A stretch of DNA of 64,000 nucleotides. Origin: Glycine soja (lineage: Eukaryota; Streptophyta; Magnoliopsida; Fabales; Fabaceae). The first letter of the stretch is position 1, and each line of letters begins with the position of its first letter. The stretch is from positions 14,777,243 to 14,841,242 of the forward strand of contig NC_041011.1 of the NCBI RefSeq assembly GCF_004193775.1, written 5' to 3'. Shown here piece by piece: positions 11,036 to 22,619 of the stretch. The notes below the pieces were generated by a model. It was not told the DNA's origin. It made no database searches and saw only the letters and a program-made list of their open reading frames with translations. The position numbers were made by a program, and so were the translations under genes.

Positions 11036-11161
11036 CACGATCTACAAGGAAGAAAAGAAAGGGGTAGACTCTTTCACAAGAATCTAACTATGCCGCAACA
11101 CAATTCGTCTCATAGCCACTACATGCAAGAAAAAGGGGTATCTTAAGGCTTTTCATCTCTG

Positions 11162-11575
11162 GTAATCGATTACACAGCCTTGGTAATCGATTACACAGCC
11201 TTGGTAATCGATTACCAGAGGCCAAACTTGAATCACATAGCTTCAGAACATGTAAACCTGAAATAGGCACTGTGTAATCGATTACACATACCTGGTAATC
11301 GATTACCAGTGACCCATTCCTCTGTGTAATCGATTACACAGACTGGTAATCGATTACCAGAGGCCTCTACAACCTGCTGCCTTCAATTCTAAGCTTGGTA
11401 ATCGATTACACCCCCTTGGTAATCGATTACCAGAAGCCCCCATAGCTTCCTGACCTCGTTTTCAAGCCTGGTAATCGATTACACCCCTTGGTAATCGATT
11501 ACCAAAGACCATCTTAGCCTCTTGTCTTCATTTTTAAGCCTTGTAATCGATTACCCACCCTTAGTAATCGATTAC
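11162..11575. repeat. Array of 13 palindromes GTAATCGATTAC in the Tekay 3' LTR
   Basis: Perfect 12-bp palindromes start at 11162, 11183, 11204, 11274, 11295, 11326, 11346, 11398, 11419, 11471, 11491, 11543 and 11564. Many extend to TGGTAATCGATTACCA. From 11274 they come in pairs 20-21 bp apart, and the last pairs recur every 72-73 bp. The core TAAT-CG-ATTA is two inverted TAAT half-sites. In the element's sense the array lies about 125-540 bp upstream of the LTR ORF. Confidence 0.95.
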
Positions 11576-12312
11576 CAGAGGCCATAACCCATATATCACA
11601 CAAGATTCACAGCTGGCCAACCACCACACAAGCCTCCTTGCTTTGTGGTCTTTGTTCCTTTTATCTGTTGATTGCCAGGAGCTCGCCTGCTTAGGTACAT
11701 CACAGGTTCTCACTGACTGACTATGCCCGGGTTGGGTCAGGATTGGTCAAGCTTGGTTTTGGGCAATAGCACCCCACCTGACGTCCCCAAGGTCTCCTGA
11801 CCCCCGCGACATATCTCCAGGTACCACTCTGTGGTCAACGAATAAAAGCAGGAAGTTTCACCCTTCTACACTTCCTCATCTCAAGCTTGTAGGATTATGG
11901 GGTACCCATCACATGTGGTACTAGGTGGCGGTCGGGCGATGGTGCACAACAAATTTTCCACATCCACAAATCGCGCATAAACCCACCATCCCCTGTTGCC
12001 CACCTCCAACTGAACTCACGTACTCCCACGTAGCCCATATCCTCGTTTCTCTCAACACCGGGTCCCCATCAATCCTCCCAAGCTTCCCCAACATCCAAGT
12101 AATTCAACATTCAAACAACACAAACTATCACAGCCAAGAAAACAGGGCAAAGGCAGAAAACTCTGCCCAAAACACCAACCAAAATCACAGCTTTTCTCAC
12201 TTAAAGACCCCAATAACAATTCCTTCGTTCCAGTTCGTTAACCGTTGGATCAACTCGAAAATTTTACTGGAAGTCTCTAGTACATAAAGCTACATTTTGA
12301 TCGTTGGGATCT

Positions 12313-12778
12313 ACTAGAAAACACCCATAACTCATTCTGCATCACTCTTTCCACAACCAGCAAATACATAGCATTTTTTTCTGCACTTATGCAAAATTCT
12401 GCTGCACAATTTCACAGCAAAATTCTGCATAAAGTGCAGATTTCGAAAACCACACTTCCCCTCATCCAATCTTGCTCAAATCAAATCCTACAAGTCCCAA
12501 ATCATGTATCAATCATGTCTAAACCAAAGTCAAGCTTCAAAACACACTAGCAAACACCCATAACTCATTCTGCATCACTCTTTCCACAACCAGCAAATAC
12601 ATAGCATTTTTTTCTGCACTTATGCAAAATTCTGTTGCACAATTTCACAGCAAAATTCAGCATAAAGTGCAGATTTCGAAAACCACACTTCCCCTCATCC
12701 AATCTTGCTCAAATCAAATCCTACAAGTCCCAAATCATGTATCAATCATGTCTAAACCAAAGTCAAGCTTCAAAACAC
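12313..12778. repeat. 233-bp tandem duplication inside the Tekay 3' LTR
   Basis: 12313-12545 is repeated at 12546-12778 with few differences, both beginning 'actag(a/c)aaacacccataac'. The 5' LTR has a single copy (about 21010-21243). The two LTRs should have been identical on insertion, so the duplication is later or came by exchange with another family member. Confidence 0.9.
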
Positions 12779-14008
12779 AGCAACACCCAATTTTGCCTTA
12801 GAAATGGCTCTTGATTCACTTTGGTCATTTGTTTTTCTCTCTAGCACAGTCCAAGCTTTCTCATAAGTCCTAAATGACATTTCAAGGTAGGATTAACTCA
12901 CTTTAACCTCCATTTACCACAGAATCTAGATTTAACCTTCCAACTCTCAAGGCTTCACTCTTTTTTCCACTCATAACACCACATTCTCACTTTCTAACCC
13001 TAGGTTAACTCTACCCTTCATCTCTAATAGTTTTTCAAAAGCAATTTCAGCACATAAACATCACAAGCATCATCATAAGAACCCTAAAACTGAATGGGTA
13101 AGCTTAACTCATCCAAACATGGCAAGTTCAACATGCTTTCAACAAATTTCTTCACAAATAGCTATCATGAAGCAGAAAACTAGCAAAACTACCCATCATA
13201 TCTCCCAAAACCCCATACCCACGAAAATCAAGAGAGAAAGAAGTCCACCCAAACCTGAAATTTCGAAGTCCCACACGTAGAGACGCGCTTCACGACTCCG
13301 AAAATGCCCTCCTTTCGCGATTTGGAGCAGAAATGGGCACCAAAGGTTGAAGCTTTGTTGGGCAACAATGGTGGATGAAGAAGAAGGAGAAAAGCAACGT
13401 GAGGGAGAGGGAGAGAGAGCTGTTTGAAATTTCTGGGCTGAGTGAGGAGAGAGAATACAGCTTTTTGGTTTTAAATAAAGGGTTTTCTCTTTTTCTATTA
13501 TTTTATTTAAGCTATGCCACATGTCCCCATTTGAGTGGAGCAAAAAGGGCCCACTTTCTCTTTTGATTGTGACCCATACTCAGCCACAAAAAGTGAGAAA
13601 AACCTGACCTTTGAAACGCTAAAATCCTGCCTCGGTTTGCGTGTCGTTTCTCTGGTTCCAGTTCCTCTCGTTTCTCTGCGTCCGTCGGGGCCAGTTTTCG
13701 AAAGCAAGCAATATATATATCAAAACGCTCAGAATAAAACCCCGAGCGTGGTTCAGAGGTTGGTTTCGTTAAATTTTAAGTCGCATGCAAAACGATGATT
13801 TTTAGACTAATTAATTAAGAATTAACCCATAACCTCCCAGTTATGGATTTCTCTTCCTTAATTAGCCTAACCCGCATATCTTGCCCCCACTATTCCTACT
13901 TCTATCAAGAACATGTATGCATATACACTGAATAATACTTATATATATATAATCATTCAAAATACATCGTTTCCAAAAATTTCGGGTAGAAATTTCCAGG
14001 ATGTCACA

Positions 14009-14024
14009 ATACTCCCACCCTTTT
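14009..14024 (-). other. Polypurine tract of the Tekay element
   Basis: On the minus strand AAAAGGGTGGGAGTAT lies immediately before the 3' LTR start TGTGACATCC. It is purine-rich, in the right place and orientation to prime plus-strand synthesis. Confidence 0.82.
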
Positions 14025-14047
14025 AGGAATTTTGTCCCCGAAATTAA

Positions 14048-16408
14048 CTACTCTATGAACAAACTTGGGTGCAATTCTCTCATCCTATCCTCCAACTCCC
14101 ATGTAGAATCACCCTCATCGGTTCCCCACTGCACCTTCACCAACGCGATCTCCTTTCCTCTCAACGACTTCATTCTTCTGTCAGTGATCTTCTGAGGTTG
14201 TGCTTTATAGGTGAGGTTATCCTTCACCTGTACCTCGTCCACTGCAAGTATATGTGATGGATCTGGGTTGTACCGTCTCAGTTGAGAGACATGAAACACA
14301 GGATGCAAATTCGATAAACTCGGAGGTAAGGCGATATGATAAGCTACAGGCCCAACCTTCTTCAAAATCTGATACGGACCTAGATACTTGGGCGTCAACT
14401 TCCTAGATTTGAGAGCTCTTCCGACCCCGGTTACGGGAGAAACCTTCAAAAACACATGTTCCCCTTCCTGAAAATCTAGTGGCTTCCTCCTTCTATCATA
14501 ATAGCTCTTCTGCCTATCCTGAGATGCTTTTATCTTCTCTCGAATCAATTTCACTTGTTTGTTAATCTGTTGTAGCATTTCAGGTCCAAGAAGTACTGCT
14601 TCTCCATCATCGTACCAACAAATAGGAGTTTTGCACTTTCGTCCATATAGAGCTTCAAAAGGAGCCATACCAATACTGGCTTGGTAGCTATTGTTGTAAG
14701 TAAACTCAATCAATGGCAAACAATCCATCCAGCTACCTTGTTGCTCTATAATACACGCCCGAAGTAGATCTTCCAGAGTCTGAATAGTTCGTTCAGTCTG
14801 ACCATCTGTTTGAGGATGATAAGCTGAACTAAGTTTCAGCTTTGTCCCCAAGGCTTCGTGTAGACTTGTCCAAAATCGCGAAGTGAACCTCGGATCCCTG
14901 TCAGATACAATACTAGATGGAATTCCATGCAACCTTACTACTTCCTTGATGTACAACTCCACTAGCTTCTCCATTCTATACTTCATATTCACCGGGATAA
15001 AATGAGCAGATTTGGTGAGTCGATCTACTATGACCCACACAGCATCATGTCCACGACTAGTCTTGGGTAAACTAGATACAAAATCCATAGATATGCTCTC
15101 CCATTTCCATTTCGGAATTTCCAATGGCTTCAATTCTCCTGATGGTCGCTGGTGCTCAGCCTTAGCCTTTTGACATGTCAAACATCTTGCTACATATTCA
15201 GCTACATCTTTCTTCATGCCATGCCACCAAAAACTTCTCTTCAAATCTTGGTACATCTTAGTCATTCCTGGATGGAAACTAAGACGACTTTTATGCGCTT
15301 CATCCAAAATCTTAACTTTCAAATCATCTAAAGATGGCACACATATCCTCCCCTTGAATCTAATTAACCCGGTTGTGTCCTTCTCAAACTCCACATCCTT
15401 ATCCCCCATTACATCTAACACCTTGCCATGCAAAAATGGGTCATCCTCTTGAGCTTCGCGTATGTGATCTACGAATTCATTGGTTATCCGCAACGCTCCC
15501 ACAAATAAGCTCTTGGGTCGTACCTCGATTGCTAGATTCAAATCTCGGAACTCCTCTATCAATCTCTGCTCCAAACTCATCATAGTCGCCACATGTAAAG
15601 ATTTCCGGCTTAGCGCATCGGCTACTACATTAGCCTTTCCGGGATGGTAGGAAAGACCAAAATCATAATCCTTGAGGAACTCCATCCATCTTCGTTGCCT
15701 CATATTGAGTTCCTTCTGATCGAACAAGTATTTGAGACTCTTGTGGTCACTGAAAACTTCAAAACGAGTATCGTATAAATAATGCCTCCAAATCTTTAAA
15801 GCAAAGACCACTGCTGCTAGTTCCAAGTCATGGGTCAGATAGTTAACTTCATGAGGACATAATTGACGTGAAGCATACGCCACTACTCTTCCCATTTGCA
15901 TCAACACACACCCCAAGCCTTGCCCGCTTGCATCGCAATACACTTCAAATGGTCTCTTAGGGTCGGGCAAAATTAACATTGGAGCTGTCATCAACCGCCT
16001 CTTCAACTCTTGGAAACTTTGATTACACTTCTCATTCCAGACAAACTTCTCATTCTTACGAGTCAACTTAGTTAGGGGCAATGCCAATTTAGAAAATCCC
16101 TCAATGAATTTTCTATAATAGCCAGCCAACCCCAAGAAGCTTCGAACCTCCGTTGGAGTTGTCGGTTGTTGCCACTCCATAACCGACTCCACCTTGTTCG
16201 GATCCACCGCAACCCCGTCCTTAGAAATCACATGCCCCAAGAACTGCACTTTCTTCAACCAAAATTCACATTTCGACAATTTGGCGAACAATTTCCTATC
16301 CCTTAGGATATGCAACACAATCCTCAAGTGCTTCTCATGCTCTTCCTTATCCCTCGAATACACTAGGATCATCAATGAACACAACCACGAACTGATCCAA
16401 GTAATCAT
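14048..16408 (-). pseudogene. Tekay pol, C-terminal part: RT end, RNase H, integrase, chromodomain-like tail
   Basis: One open frame of about 780 codons. It starts in the RT just after the catalytic FIDD (16368-16379), at a 2-base loss that shifts the frame: upstream residues read in one frame, [15 protein letters not shown] onward in this one. Domains in order: RT thumb ([15 protein letters not shown]), RNase H ([27 protein letters not shown]), the integrase HHCC finger ([14 protein letters not shown]...CLTCQKAK), the integrase D,D,E core ([32 protein letters not shown]), a GPY-type stretch ([17 protein letters not shown]) and a C-terminal chromodomain-like segment (about residues 735-786, [17 protein letters not shown]). 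It ends LHPSLFIE. Chromodomain tails direct integration toward marked chromatin in chromoviruses (family knowledge). Confidence 0.93.
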
Positions 16409-17396
16409 GGAATATACGGTTCATATAGTCCATGAAAATAGCCGGAGCATTAGTCACTCCAAATGGCATGACTAAATACTTGTAGTGCCCATACCGAGTC
16501 CGAAACGCAGTCTTTGGGATATCTTCCTTCCTAACTCAGATTTGATGATACCCCGATCGCAAATCTATCTTCGAAAATACCGTCGCTCCCCTCAATTGGT
16601 CAATCAAATCATCTATCCTTGGTATAGGATATTTGTTCTTGATAGTGACCTTGTTTAACTGCCAGTAGTCTACACACATCCTCATACTTCCATCCTTCTT
16701 TTTAACCAACAATACCGGCGCTCCCCACGGTGATGCGCTTGGACGAACAAATTGTTTGCTCAAAAGATCCTGCACTTGTGCCTTCACTTCTGCTAGTTCT
16801 ACCGGAGACATTCTATAAGGCGCGATCGACACTGGATTCGCCCCAGGCACCAAGTCAATAATGAATTCCACTTCTCTCTCAGGTGGCAATTCACAAATGT
16901 CGTCAAGAAAAACTTCTGGAAATTCCGACACCACCGGTATACTATTAACTTCAACGTCCTCTTCCACATACATAGAGAACAACACCATGTAAGTTCGAAC
17001 ATCCCCCGTTCCTTCGTTGGCCGCATCCCCTTTCAAAGATTCACTTGGAACTACATCTCCACCAAACACTAACATCTTCTCCTTACAGTCTAGAAAAATA
17101 TGGTTAGTAGATAACCAATCCATCCCCAAGATCACATCTAGATGAGCTAAAGGTAGGCAAATCAAATCCGCCGTAAAAGATCGACCCTCAACAATTATAG
17201 GACACTTCAAACACATCCGAGAGGTGGTTACAGGCTCGCTCGTCGGAGTAGACACCACCATATCATATGGTAACTCCGTCGCACATAACCCCAACCTCTC
17301 CACACATGCATGAGATATGAAAGAATGCGTGGCACTCGAATCATAAAGTACATCTAGTAGTTTATCAGCAATCAAACACTTACCCCGTATCAAATC
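16368..17396 (-). pseudogene. Tekay protease and N-terminal reverse transcriptase
   Basis: In the element's sense: an aspartic protease whose catalytic triplet reads DSS ([13 protein letters not shown]), where the family has DSG, so the enzyme is probably dead. It is followed by [17 protein letters not shown], then RT ([48 protein letters not shown]). A stop at 16536-16538 follows YHQI. Beyond it the same frame continues to FIDD at 16368-16379, where 2 bases are missing. DSS is directly seen; loss of activity is inferred. Confidence 0.9.
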
Positions 17397-18452
17397 GTCG
17401 GAGGCAGCCGCTTCTTAACCACTCATAGCAAATACCCGAGAGGGTACTTTTGGTCTTCCACCACTAGTGTTGTTGTTGCTAATATTACCGCTCCTTGTGG
17501 AATTAGCAGGTCCATGATTGACGGTGTTGGAATTGGCAGTTACCGTCGGTCTTCCGGTCACCCTACATTCTCGAGCATAATGGCCCACCTTGCCACAAAC
17601 ATAGCAACGGTTCTCCTGTGTCTGCTAGAGCTGTGGGCAATTCCTCTTAAGATGCGGTCCCCCACACTGAAAGCATTGCACCCCAGTCCCCCTTGACTGG
17701 CTTATGTTGGAGGTAGCCATAGGTTGCTTCCCCTTGTTGCTAGCATACGACTTCATCCTCTTATTACTATTTCCTCTAAAAGGATGGTTTCTCTGAGGTC
17801 TTCCAACGCCTCTAGCTTGCCTCTCCTTCATCTTGTCCTCAAAAATCCTGCACTTTGTCACCAACTGATTAAAATCCGTGATCTGCATATAACTAACCGC
17901 CTATTGGATCTCCAACCGAAGCCCATTCTCAAACTGAGCACACAGATCTTCCTCATTTCGAGCATCTTGGTATTGAGGCCAATACTGCAGAAGCTCATTA
18001 AACTTAGCCGTGTACTCCCCAACAGACATGTTTCCTTGCTTCAAATCCAGAAACTCCCTCGCCTTCCACTTCCTGAGATCTCGCGGGAAGTAATTCTCCA
18101 GGAATTTGTCCATGAAGGCATTCCAAGGAATCACGCCCCCAGGTGCAACAAATGAAGGCTTCACGAACTTCCACCAATTCTCGGCCTCCCCTTGGAGCAT
18201 AAATGTCGCATAAAGGACCTTATGCTCCTCAAGGCAACCCATCGCCTCGAAAATCTTCTCTGTCTCAGCTAACCACAACCTAGCACCTTCCAGATCATAG
18301 TCTCCACTGAACTTTGGCGGGTGGTTCTTACGGAAAGCCATGAGTCCCCGATACTCTGCCGGCTCCACATCATGTTCCTGCACTAGAGTTTCCAGCACAG
18401 TGGTGATGCGGTCGAGGACATCACGGTTCAGATCCCTACCACGTCCTGCCAT
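17397..18452 (-). pseudogene. Tekay gag (retrotransposon gag domain plus zinc knuckles)
   Basis: The start MAGRGRDLNRD at 18452 lies about 275 bp inside the primer site. The Retrotrans_gag core is clear: FSGDYDLEGARLWLAETEKI, LQGEAENWWKFVK, FLENYFPRDLRKWKAREFLD and GNMSVGEYTAKFNELLQYWP. A stop at 17898-17900 follows GLRLEIQ; the frame continues with TDFNQLVTKCRIFEDKMKER, a basic linker, one atypical knuckle (CFQCGGPHLKRNC, only three residues before His), a stop at 17622-17624, then a canonical CX2CX4HX4C knuckle (CYVCGKVGHYAREC). Another stop stands near 17415. Gag forms the particle and binds RNA; this copy is broken. Confidence 0.92.
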
Positions 18453-18727
18453 ACCTAACCTGTAGGGAAGCTATTAGTACCCAAGAAATCCTAATGAGAG
18501 AGTGTACCACACAGGCTATGATAGTTATAACAACATCCCTCTCTTTATACATACTTATACACACAACAATCCTATGAATCAGTCACACATTCATGCTCGA
18601 GACAAGAAGGCAGAAATGCACACAATGTGTGACTTAACGTCACTCCCCGAAACCTACTTCCAAGTTTCAGAGATACACAGCATTCACACATCAAGACCAT
18701 AAACAGGTTCACTAGAATCCAACTTTT

Positions 18728-18739
18728 GCTCTGATACCA
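18728..18739 (-). other. Primer-binding site of the Tekay element (initiator Met tRNA)
   Basis: The minus strand reads TGGTATCAGAGC, the standard complement of the 3' end of initiator methionine tRNA in plant retrotransposons. It begins 5 nt inside the 5' LTR end (18745). Confidence 0.95.
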
Positions 18740-19324
18740 CCAATTGTGGCGTCCCTAAATTAATGACTGGTTTAATAGTAATGATTTAAATAACGAAAAC
18801 CATGGTAAATTTTTTTTTCTTCTTTTTCTTTTTCATTTCTTTCTCTTTTCACAATGATTAGGTTTAGAAGGAAAATCCTCACTATAGAGTCCTGAATGGC
18901 CAGTTCACAACTCTATTCGGAGTCATTTCTTTCTTAACACTCGAAATCTCTAAACTATTTGTTGTTTTAAAAAGGAATAATGTACCAGCCATTACTTTAG
19001 GTCGTCACGTGAAAATAAAAGGATGAAATACGGTCGATAAACTCTTTTACAAATAAAGTTTGCTAATGCTTTCCTTTCAAATAACAAGATTAAACATAAA
19101 TGCATTCATCATTTAAAGCTATCCAAAATATGGGAGTTTTACAAAATACATAGTGTCATCCAGAGCAAAGGTGTCCACAGTGGTGGCTTCAGCCACATGT
19201 ATACAATCATCAAATTCCTATACAATAGGTCTACCCATAAAAAAACAAAAGAGTAAACCTAACAGTCAGTCTTAGATACACCCACCCTCAAAAAGCATAT
19301 AAAACTAGTCCATGGAACTGTCCA

Positions 19325-19756
19325 CTATGATGAAGAGCCTCCACTGGTCGCCATCTCTCTCGGGCCACTATCATCCGTAGAGTCTGCCTCAGATGCCGAC
19401 ATGACTTCCTCGGGAGAATCCACCTCAGGAAGTGGGTCCTCATCACCCTCTAGAAAGTCAAGAGCATCCACAGCAGGCTCAGGAGGTAGCTCCTCATGAT
19501 CCTCCTCAGGGTCTTCCTCGGATGACGTCACCTCGATCACTTGGACTGGCTTCGCTAGACGGTATGGTGTAGGCGTAGGTAGTATCCACTCCACAGTGCG
19601 CTGAAGCGTGCGCACGGGTTCATCTGGATGCACCAAAGAAGTCGCCGTAAATCGAATAGTGCCCCGAAATCGGCACCTCGTGTTGCCTTCGAGGGTCTCC
19701 CAGGCTCCCTCTAGGCACTCCATCTCTACTCGATCATGGATTAGCTGCGCCGCCAT
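19325..19756 (-). CDS. LTR-embedded acidic ORF of the Tekay element, copy in 5' LTR
   Basis: Same 143-codon frame as at 10604-11035, with the same upstream pyrimidine tract and TAG before ATG. Differences from the other copy are Met/Thr (EGN-x-RCRF), Glu/Lys (RLA-x-PVQV), Pro/His (PEED-x-EELPP), Phe/Leu (AVDA-x-DFLE) and Glu/Asp (DST-x-DSGP). Silent changes are fewer, as expected for neutral drift since insertion. In the 5' LTR it lies downstream of any upstream promoter, so it could in principle be the first ORF on the element's RNA. Confidence 0.55.
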   Translation of the reverse strand: MAAQLIHDRVEMECLEGAWETLEGNTRCRFRGTIRFTATSLVHPDEPVRTLQRTVEWILPTPTPYRLAKPVQVIEVTSSEEDPEEDHEELPPEPAVDALDFLEGDEDPLPEVDSPEEVMSASEADSTDDSGPREMATSGGSSS

Positions 19757-19881
19757 CACGATCTACAAGGAAGAAAAGAAAGGGGTAGACTCTTTCACAA
19801 GAATCTAACTATGCCGCAACACAATTCGTCTCATAGCCACTACATGCAAGAAAAGGGGTATCTTAAGGCTTTTCATCTCTG

Positions 19882-20274
19882 GTAATCGATTACACAACCT
19901 TGGTAATCGATTACCAGAGGCCAAACTTAAATCACACAGCTTCAGAACATGAAAACCTGAAATAGGCACTGTGTAATCGATTACACATACCTGGTAATCG
20001 ATTACCAGTGACCCATTCCTCTGTGTAATCAATTACACAGACTGGTAATCGATTACCAGAGGCCTCTACAACCTGCTGCCTTCAATTCTAAGCTTGGTAA
20101 TCGATTACACCCCCTTGGTAATCGATTACCAGAAGCCCCCATAGCTTCCTGACCTCGTTTTCAAGCCTGGTAATCGATTACACCCCTTGGTAATCGATTA
20201 CCAGAGACCATCTTAGCCTCCTGTCTTCATTTTTAAGCCTTGTAATCGATTACCCACCCTTAGTAATCGATTAC
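19882..20274. repeat. Array of 12 palindromes in the Tekay 5' LTR
   Basis: Eleven perfect copies of GTAATCGATTAC and one mutated copy (GTAATCAATTAC at 20025-20036). It has one unit fewer than the 3' LTR array, by one 21-bp step. Same pairing at 20-21 bp and the same roughly 72-bp period at the right side. Confidence 0.95.
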
Positions 20275-22619
20275 CAGAGGCCATAACCCATATATCACAT
20301 AAGATTCACAGCTGGCCAACCACCACACAAGCCTCCTTGCTTTGTGGTCTTTGTTCCTTTTATCTGTTGACTGCCAGGAGCTCGCCTGCTTAGGTACATC
20401 ACAGGTTCTCACTGACTGACTATGCCCGGGTTGGGTCGGGATTGCTCAAGCTTTGTTTTGGGCAATAGCACCCCACCTGACGTCCCCAAGGTCTCCTGAC
20501 CCCCGCGACATATCTCCAGGTACCACTCTGTGGTCAATGAATAAAAGCAGGAAGTTTCACCCTTCTACACTTCCTCATCTCAAGCTTGTAGGATTATGGG
20601 GTACCCATCACATGTGGTACTAGGTGGCGGTCGGGCGATGGTGCACAACAAATTTTCCACATCCACAAATCGCGCATAAACCTACCATCCCCTGTTGCCC
20701 ACCTCCAACTGAGCTCAAGTACTCCCACGTAGCCCATATCCTCGTTTCTCTCAACACCGGGTCCCCATCAATCCTCCCAAGCTTCCCCAACATCCAAGTA
20801 ATTCAACATTCAAACAACACAAACTATCACAGCCAAGAAAACAGGGCAAAGGCAAAAAACTCTGCCCAAAACACCAACCAAAATCACAGCTTTTCTCACT
20901 TAAAGACCCCAGTAACAATTCCTTCATTCCAGTTCGTTAACCGTTGGATTGACTCAAATATTTCACTGGAAGTCTCTAGTACATAAACCTACATTTTGAC
21001 CGTTGCGATCTAGTAGTAAACACCCAAAACGCATTCTGCATCACTCTTTCCACAACCAGCAAATACATAGCATTTTTTTCTGCACTTATGCAAAATTCTG
21101 CTGCACAATTTCACAGCAAAATTCTGCACAAAGTGCAGATTTCGAAAACCACACTTCCCCTCATCCAATGTTGCTCAAATCAAATCCTACAAGTCCCAAA
21201 TCATGTATCAATCATGTCTAAACCAAAGTCAAGCTTCAAAACACAGCAACGCAAAATCTAGGTGTCCCATACCCCTCAATTTAATAGATTTTCTAGGTTT
21301 GAGAAGTGAAATTGAGAATGAGGTAAATTTGAAGCAAACTCTCACCTCACACAAGTCCATAACATCAATCTAAACTTGCTCAAACTGGATTTACACCTAA
21401 AATTCCACCGAATCAAAATTTGACTCCTCCACACCCAATTTTGCCCTAGAAATGGCTCTTGGTTCACTTTGGTCATTTGTTTTTCTCTCTAGCACAGTCC
21501 AAGCTTTCTCATAAGTCCTAAATGACATTTCAAGGTAGGATTAACTCACTTTAACCTCCATTTACCACAGAATCCAGATTTAACCTTCCAACTCTCAAGG
21601 CCTCACTCTTTTTCCACTCATAACACCACATTCTCACTTTCTAACCCTAGGTTAACTCTACCCTTCATCTCTAACAGTTTTCCATAAGCAATTTCAGCAC
21701 ATAAACATCACAAGCATCATCATAAGAACCCTAAAACTGAATGGGTAAGCTTAACTCATCCAAACATGGCAAGTTCAACATGCTTTCAACAAATTTCTTC
21801 ACAAATAGCTATCATGAAGCAGAAAACTAGCAAAACTACCCATCATATCTCCCAAAACCCCATACCCACGAAAATCAAGAGAGAAAGAAGTCCACCCAAA
21901 CCTGAAATTTCGAAGTCCCACACGTAGAGACGCGCTCCACGACTCCGAAAATGCCCTCCTTTCGCGATTTGGAGCAGAAATGGGCACCAAAGGTTGAAGC
22001 TTTGTTGGGCAACAATGGTGGATGAAGAAGAAGGAGAAAAGCAACGTGAGGGAGAGGGAGAGAGAGCTGTCTGAAATTTTTGGGCTGAGTGAGGAGAGAG
22101 AATATAGCTTTTTGGTTTTAAATAAAGGGTTTTCTCTTTTTCTATTATTTTATTTCAGCTATGCCACATGTCCCTATTTGAGTGGAGCAAAAAGGGCCCA
22201 CTTTTTCTTTTGATTGTGACCCATACTCAGCCACAAAAAGTGAGAAAAACCTGACCTTTGAAACGCTAAAATCCTACCTCGGTTTGCATGCCATTTCTCT
22301 GGTTCCAGTTCCTCTCGTTTCTCTGGGTCCGTCGGGGCCAGTTTTCGAAAGCAAGCAATATATATATCAAAACGCTCAGAATAAAACCCCGAGCGTGGTT
22401 CAGAGGTTGGTTTCGTTAAATTTTAAGTCGCACACAAAACGATGATTTTTAGACTAATTAATTAAGAATTAACCCATAACCTCCCAGTTATGGATTTCTC
22501 TTCCTTAATTAGCCTAACCCGCATATCTTGCCCCCACTATTCCTACTTCTATCAAGAACATGTATGCATATACACTGAATAATACTTATATATATATAAT
22601 CATTCAAAAGGATGTCACA

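Larger units (their letters stand above)
10024..14008 (-). repeat. 3' LTR of the Tekay element (3985 bp)
   Basis: Nearly identical to 18745-22619 apart from indels. It has one extra 21-bp palindrome unit near 11183, a 233-bp tandem duplication (12313-12778), a 182-bp deletion (counterpart of 21251-21432) after 'cagcaac', and about 35 bp near 13972-14000 that the other LTR lacks. It holds a 143-codon sense ORF and the palindrome array. Confidence 0.93.
10024..22619 (-). mobile_element. Tekay-lineage chromovirus (Ty3/gypsy), nested in the 3' ORF of element A
   Basis: 5' LTR 18745-22619 and 3' LTR 10024-14008 flank 4736 bp of internal DNA. The 5-bp target duplication CTGAG is at 10019-10023 and 22620-22624, and element B keeps the uninterrupted site near 46451-46457. 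In the element's sense the ends are TGTGACATCC...GACGCCACA. The primer site matches initiator methionine tRNA, and the order gag, protease, RT, RNase H, integrase, chromodomain-like tail, with LTRs near 3.9 kb, fits Tekay (Del). Stops and a frameshift break the polyprotein, so it is non-autonomous now. Confidence 0.93.
18745..22619 (-). repeat. 5' LTR of the Tekay element (3875 bp)
   Basis: Partner of 10024-14008. It would carry promoter, R and U5; AT-rich TATATATAT words near 22363 and 22590 are possible TATA sites but none is decisive. It contains the sense ORF 19325-19756, the palindrome array, and the 182-bp stretch 21251-21432 absent from the other LTR. Confidence 0.93.

Noticed and set aside
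11162..11575. Regularly spaced short repeats resembling a CRISPR array
   Set aside because: The repeats are 12-16-bp palindromes with 8-60-bp uneven spacers inside a plant LTR, with a second copy in the partner LTR. No cas genes and no repeat of CRISPR length.
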